Positions 60,527 to 64,000 of a stretch of 64,000 nucleotides of DNA are shown here, piece by piece. The number at the start of each line of letters is the position of its first letter. The stretch's first letter is position 1. Both the position numbers and the translations under genes were made by a program. Below the pieces are notes generated by a model. That model worked only from the letters and a program-made list of their open reading frames with translations. It was not told where the DNA came from and ran no database searches. Origin of the DNA: Azospirillum oryzae (GTDB taxonomy: Bacteria; Pseudomonadota; Alphaproteobacteria; Azospirillales; Azospirillaceae). The stretch covers positions 309,501 through 373,500 of the forward strand of contig NZ_FXAK01000008.1 of assembly GCF_900177515.1 (NCBI RefSeq). The letters are read 5' to 3'.

Positions 60527-60885
60527 CGGACGGGCCAGGAACGGAGGTCAGCGGTCAGGGCAGGGCGGAAGCTGTCGGTCACGGATGCGCGGACTGGCCG
60601 ATATGAGGGGATCGGCATCCCTGGGGCCATCCCCTTCGATGCCGGTCACACCGGTATAGCCGCACTGACCTTAGAATGCGAACCATTCTTATTATCGCAG
60701 GGCGCCTTGGGCAGCCTCGGCCGCAGGCATGTGCGGCGGGATCGATGTCAGACCCGTTGATGCAACGTCGCAATCTTGTGTGTAACAAGTTGCCCGCCGG
60801 AACCGCTGCCGGTGCTCGGAACTGGACAAGTTCATTGCAGTGTGGGGTGCTGGGCAGTTCGGGGGCCGGGGCCGGTGGAGGCAGC
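60527..60885. promoter_or_regulatory. Divergent promoter region between fecI and the PgtC-like gene
   Basis: A 359-base non-coding gap. Seen: GGGGAT/ATCCCC (60607-60634), CCGGT-CAC-ACCGG (60642-60654) and a Fur-box-like element AATGCGAACCATT (60675-60687) inside an AT-rich patch. The remainder toward 60885 is GC-rich; some of it can be read in frame with the downstream gene, but it lacks a good start and coding character. Promoters for both divergent operons should lie here. Confidence 0.6.
60674..60688. promoter_or_regulatory. Candidate Fur box
   Basis: GAATG-CGAAC-CATTC is a perfect inverted repeat. Its core AATGCGAACCATT agrees with the E. coli Fur core AATGATAATCATT at 10 of 13 positions, with the same 6-1-6 spacing. 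It lies 148 bases upstream of the fecI start codon in the only AT-rich patch of the gap. This fits iron repression of fecI. Confidence 0.5.
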
Positions 60886-62379
60886 ATGGACGGATATACG
60901 CGCGATACGATCGCTGGGCCGCGATGGGGCTTGCGGCGCGGCGGACGCCTGGTGCGCTGGCTGGCGGTCGTCCTGGTTCTGCTGGCCCCGGTCGCAGCGG
61001 CAGGTCGGGACCTGACGGGCACGGAATCGGAGACGATCATCGTCCTGACGTCGTTTCCCGCCGGATTCTACGAGCCGGTGCGGGAGGCCTTCGAGCGCGC
61101 TCATCCGGACCGGCATCTGCGCGTGATCAACACCAAGACCACCGCGGCGATCACCCGGCTGCAGGACCGCGAAGGCGAGGGCGTCGATGTCTTCTGGGCA
61201 TCAGCCCCGGATGCGTTCGAGGTTCTGAAGGCGGCGGGATTGCTGACCCCGATCGCATCGCGGCCGACCGGTGCCCCGTCGACCATCGGCAACCAGCCGG
61301 TCGACGATCCCGACGGCACCTATCTCGGCTTCGCGCTGTCCGGTTACGGACTGGTCTGGGATCAGTCCTACCTCGACCGGCATGGGATTGCCGCTCCCCG
61401 GGGATGGGAGGATCTGCGGCGTCCCGGATATGCCCGGCACCTGGGCATCACGGCGCCGTCGCGATCGGGCACCATGCATCTGATGGTGGAGACGGTGCTG
61501 CAACTCCAGGGCTGGGAGCGCGGCTGGGCGACATGGCTTGAAATCGCAGGCAACCTCGCCACGGTGACGGCGCGCAGCTACGGCGTGGTGGAAGGGGTCG
61601 CCAAGGGTCGTTTCGGCATCGGGCTGGCCATCGACTTCCTGGGACAGGCGGCGGGTCAGTCAACGGAGCAGGGGCCGGCGGAACAAGGGCCGGCAGAACA
61701 AGGGCCGGAGGTGGAAGGAAAGCAGGCGGCGGCCGGCAGCTTGCGGTTTGCCTATCCGGCGGACAGCGTTTTCCTGCCGGCCAGCGTCGCGATCCTGCGG
61801 GGCGCACCCAATCCGGCGGGGGCGAACGTCTTCGTCGATTTCCTGCTGTCGCAGGCCGGGCAGCAGCTGATGCTGCGTCCCGACATCGGACGGCTGCCGG
61901 TGCGTCCGGACAGCTATGCCGACGCACCCGCCGGCTACCCCAATCCCTATGCGCGGGAGACCGGCGACGACCTCTTCCTCTTCGACCGGGGCTTGTCCAG
62001 CCGGCGCTACGAACTGGTCAACCTGCTGTTCGACGAGCTGATCACATTCCGGGTGAAGACGCTCAACCGTGTCTGGCAACTGATCCATGAGGGCGAAGCC
62101 CGTCTCGCCGCCACCCCCGATCCGGTGGCGCGCGACCTGCTTCGCGCCGCGCGAAAGGCCGCCACCGGGGTTCCGGTCAGCGCCGCCCAGGCTGCCGATC
62201 CGGCCTTTTCCGCCGCGCTGCGCCGTCCCGCCCGCGGCATGCCGGTCTCGGCACGGCAGGGAGAACTGGAGGCGGAATGGCGAAGCTTTTCCAAGGACCG
62301 GCTGGAGGCGGCCCTGTCGGCGTCCGAACGGGCCCTGGTCATCCTGCGCGTGGCGGCGGGAGAGGGGGGATGGCCATGA
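60886..62379 (+). CDS. pgtC: PgtC-like regulatory periplasmic substrate-binding protein
   Basis: A 497-residue extracellular solute-binding protein of the iron/phosphoglycerate (PgtC) type. The N-terminal signal or anchor helix is VRWLAVVLVLLAPVAAAGRD, and the binding domain follows: ETIIVLTSFPAGFYEPVREA, ALSGYGLVWDQSYLDRHGIA, ITAPSRSGTMHLMVETVLQL and WLEIAGNLATVTARSYGVVE, which closely recalls PgtC. An EQGPA unit is repeated three times at 61666-61710. In Salmonella PgtC works with the PgtB/PgtA two-component system rather than as a transporter subunit. Here too the next gene is a sensor kinase overlapping by four bases. GGTGGAGG precedes the ATG. Confidence 0.85.
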   Translation: MDGYTRDTIAGPRWGLRRGGRLVRWLAVVLVLLAPVAAAGRDLTGTESETIIVLTSFPAGFYEPVREAFERAHPDRHLRVINTKTTAAITRLQDREGEGVDVFWASAPDAFEVLKAAGLLTPIASRPTGAPSTIGNQPVDDPDGTYLGFALSGYGLVWDQSYLDRHGIAAPRGWEDLRRPGYARHLGITAPSRSGTMHLMVETVLQLQGWERGWATWLEIAGNLATVTARSYGVVEGVAKGRFGIGLAIDFLGQAAGQSTEQGPAEQGPAEQGPEVEGKQAAAGSLRFAYPADSVFLPASVAILRGAPNPAGANVFVDFLLSQAGQQLMLRPDIGRLPVRPDSYADAPAGYPNPYARETGDDLFLFDRGLSSRRYELVNLLFDELITFRVKTLNRVWQLIHEGEARLAATPDPVARDLLRAARKAATGVPVSAAQAADPAFSAALRRPARGMPVSARQGELEAEWRSFSKDRLEAALSASERALVILRVAAGEGGWP

Positions 62380-64000
62380 GTGTCCAGGCGAGCGTTCAGG
62401 CGGGGGCTATGGGAGTGGGGACGTGGCCGATGCGCTTCGGCATCCGGGTCCGCCTCTTCCTCGCCTTCGTCGCCGTCGCGGTTCTGTCGGTGGTGGCCTG
62501 CGTGCTCGGCTGGCTGTCCTATGACCGGCTGGGCGGCACGCTGGACGAGTTCGCCGAAAGCCACCTGCCGGCGCTGGGGCTGGCGGCCAAGCTGGCGGAG
62601 GAGGGGGGCGCCATCATCGCCACCGCTCCCGTCCTGGCCGGCAGCCGGACGGAGGCCGAGATGGACGCGATCCGCGAGACGCTCGGCCGCCGTCTGGCCG
62701 CCCTGCGGTCGCTGACCGACGCCATCGAGGGCGGCGTTCCCGGCCTGCGCCCGGTGGTCGATGCGCTCAGCCGCAACCTGTCGGAGCTGGACGGCACGGT
62801 GCGGCACCGCTTGGCGCTCGGCCGCCGCAACCAGGAGGCCATCGAGCGGCTGCGCTGGCTGCACGCCGATTTCCTCGACGAGATCGAACCGCTGGTGGCG
62901 GACGCGCGCTTCAACATCCAAAGCGCCCTGGCGTCGGTGGAAAGCGGGAAGCCGTCCGCCGATGCCGTCCGCGTCCTGCGGGAGGAGAACCGGCGGAGCG
63001 AGGCCGTGCTGCAGATCGGCGCCAACGGCAACCTTGCCGTCGGGCTGATCGCGCGGGCGGCGACGCTCGCCACGCCCGAGATGCTGGACGACAATGCCGG
63101 ATTCCTCGACGAGACCGCCGACCGGCTGCAACGCGACCTCGCGGCGCTGGCCGACTGGCCCGACGGCGTGTCGCTGGGTCAGGTGGTGGGCCAGCTCCTG
63201 GCCCTGGCGCGCGGGACGGATGGCGGCGTGCCGGCGCTGCGCCGGGAAGAGCTGGAGACCGCAGCCCGCGGGCAGGAACTGCTCGCCCGGAACCGGGACA
63301 TCGTCGCCCGGCTGAACGGGCTGATCGCCCGGCAGGTCCAGGCGGTGGAGAGCGATTCCCGCGCCGCCGCCGGGCGCTCCGCCCAGGCCATCGCGTTCGG
63401 CCGCTCCGCCCTGCTGGCCAGCGCCTTGGTCAGCCTGCTGGTGGCCGTGCTGGTGGCGTGGCTCTACGTCAACCGCAACCTGATCTCCCGCCTGACCCGG
63501 CTGGGGGACGCCGCCCGCGCCATCGCCGCCGGCGACCTGAAGGCGGAGATCCCGCTGGGCGGCAACGACGAACTGTCGGACATGGCGGCGGCGCTTCTGG
63601 TGTTCCGCGACACCGCCATCGCGGTGGAGGAGGCGAACGCCCAGGCGATGATCGACAATGCCCAGGCGGGTCTGGCGATCACCGACGCGGATGGCGTGAT
63701 CGAGTTCGTCAACCCGCTCGCCGCTGCCCTGATCGCGCCGCCGCCCGGCGGTCATGCGGAGCAGGGTGGCGCGCCCCGTCTTGCCGACCGGCTCGACGAA
63801 GAGGGCGCCGCCCGCGTCGCGGCCTTCTTCGCCCAGGTGTCCGCCGGTCCTGAGGAAGGCGTCGCGCCGGCCCTGTCGATCCTGACCACCGGGAGGCGTC
63901 CGGACGGCGGGGTGGTGCCGGTGCAGGTCGGCGTCCGTCCCTTCTGGCACCGCCAGCAGCAGCGCTTCATCGTCACGCTGACCGACATGACCGAGCGGGT
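62376..64000 (+). CDS. Sensor protein with periplasmic helical domain, HAMP and PAS (TorS/PgtB-like histidine kinase), 3' end missing
   Basis: At least 541 residues, open to the end of the window. TM1 is at about residues 22-43, a long helical periplasmic sensor at about 45-340, TM2 at about 345-367 (ASALVSLLVAVLVAWLYV), HAMP at about 368-420 (RLTRLGDAARAIAAGDLKAE, then IPLGGNDELSDMAAALLVFR) and a PAS-like domain from about 430 (AMIDNAQAGLAITDADGVIE). The catalytic kinase region must lie beyond 64000. The ATG at 62376 overlaps the PgtC-like stop (ATGA). Together they look like a periplasmic-binding-protein-assisted sensor. A response regulator is expected downstream. Confidence 0.85.
   Translation, partial: MSVQASVQAGAMGVGTWPMRFGIRVRLFLAFVAVAVLSVVACVLGWLSYDRLGGTLDEFAESHLPALGLAAKLAEEGGAIIATAPVLAGSRTEAEMDAIRETLGRRLAALRSLTDAIEGGVPGLRPVVDALSRNLSELDGTVRHRLALGRRNQEAIERLRWLHADFLDEIEPLVADARFNIQSALASVESGKPSADAVRVLREENRRSEAVLQIGANGNLAVGLIARAATLATPEMLDDNAGFLDETADRLQRDLAALADWPDGVSLGQVVGQLLALARGTDGGVPALRREELETAARGQELLARNRDIVARLNGLIARQVQAVESDSRAAAGRSAQAIAFGRSALLASALVSLLVAVLVAWLYVNRNLISRLTRLGDAARAIAAGDLKAEIPLGGNDELSDMAAALLVFRDTAIAVEEANAQAMIDNAQAGLAITDADGVIEFVNPLAAALIAPPPGGHAEQGGAPRLADRLDEEGAARVAAFFAQVSAGPEEGVAPALSILTTGRRPDGGVVPVQVGVRPFWHRQQQRFIVTLTDMTER

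Noticed and set aside
60676..60885. N-terminal extension of the PgtC-like gene by 70 codons
   Set aside because: It would begin within the Fur-like site, lacks coding character, and would bury the signal helix. GGTGGAGG before the ATG at 60886 supports the shorter form.

Overview
The window is very GC-rich, densely packed DNA from a free-living alphaproteobacterium. The gene families, the GC-driven antisense open frames and the abundance of ABC and TRAP uptake systems suggest Rhodospirillales, most likely Azospirillum or a close relative. This assignment comes from gene content and style, not from a database search. I see no rRNA, tRNA, CRISPR array, phage or transposase. Almost everything is catabolic: solute capture, a short enzyme set, and a local regulator.

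Layout. (1) 1-13005: end of a Liv-type permease gene, a co-transcribed chemoreceptor, etfB and etfA (split by a structured repeat), then LysR, acyl-CoA dehydrogenase, an ADP-forming acyl-CoA ligase homologue, an SCP2-like small protein, an alpha/beta hydrolase, a Liv-type binding protein and an aldehyde dehydrogenase. This looks like a carboxylic-acid oxidation island. (2) 13039-22722, minus strand: a peptide/opine-type ABC system (binding protein, two permeases, fused double ATPase) followed by RidA, an agmatinase-family ureohydrolase, HutF and ArgE, which suggests uptake and hydrolysis of a guanidino or formimino compound. (3) 23014-25569: MmgE/PrpD gene and divergent LysR. (4) 25614-36073: two divergent operons. 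The minus one has a class V aminotransferase, TRAP dctP-dctQ-dctM, a CaiB CoA-transferase and an atypical crotonase. The plus one has a large FAD/Fe-S 2-hydroxyacid dehydrogenase and a GntR regulator. A good FadR-type operator lies between them. (5) 36107-39627: katG, divergent oxyR and a small protein. (6) 39765-43437: choline-sulfate module (choline-type binding protein, betC, divergent LysR).

(7) 43448-47656: a MocR regulator divergent from a class II (degradative-type) HMG-CoA reductase and a second Liv-type binding protein that is a clear paralogue of the first. Four TGTCCC repeats sit in the divergent promoter. (8) 47664-54733, minus strand: GsiA-like double ATPase, binding protein, two permeases and a zinc carboxypeptidase, a peptide import and trimming operon. 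(9) 54873-60526, minus strand: FecI sigma factor, FecR, a transducing TonB-dependent receptor, a PepSY membrane protein and a small membrane protein, for ferric-siderophore uptake, with a Fur-box-like site upstream. (10) 60886-64000: a PgtC-like regulatory binding protein overlapping a TorS/PgtB-like sensor kinase that runs off the window.

The most promising undescribed biology is the TRAP/aminotransferase/CoA-transferase/crotonase versus hydroxyacid-dehydrogenase divergon, and the MocR/HMG-CoA reductase/binding-protein unit. A recurrent feature is a strong inverted repeat immediately after binding-protein genes in several transport operons.
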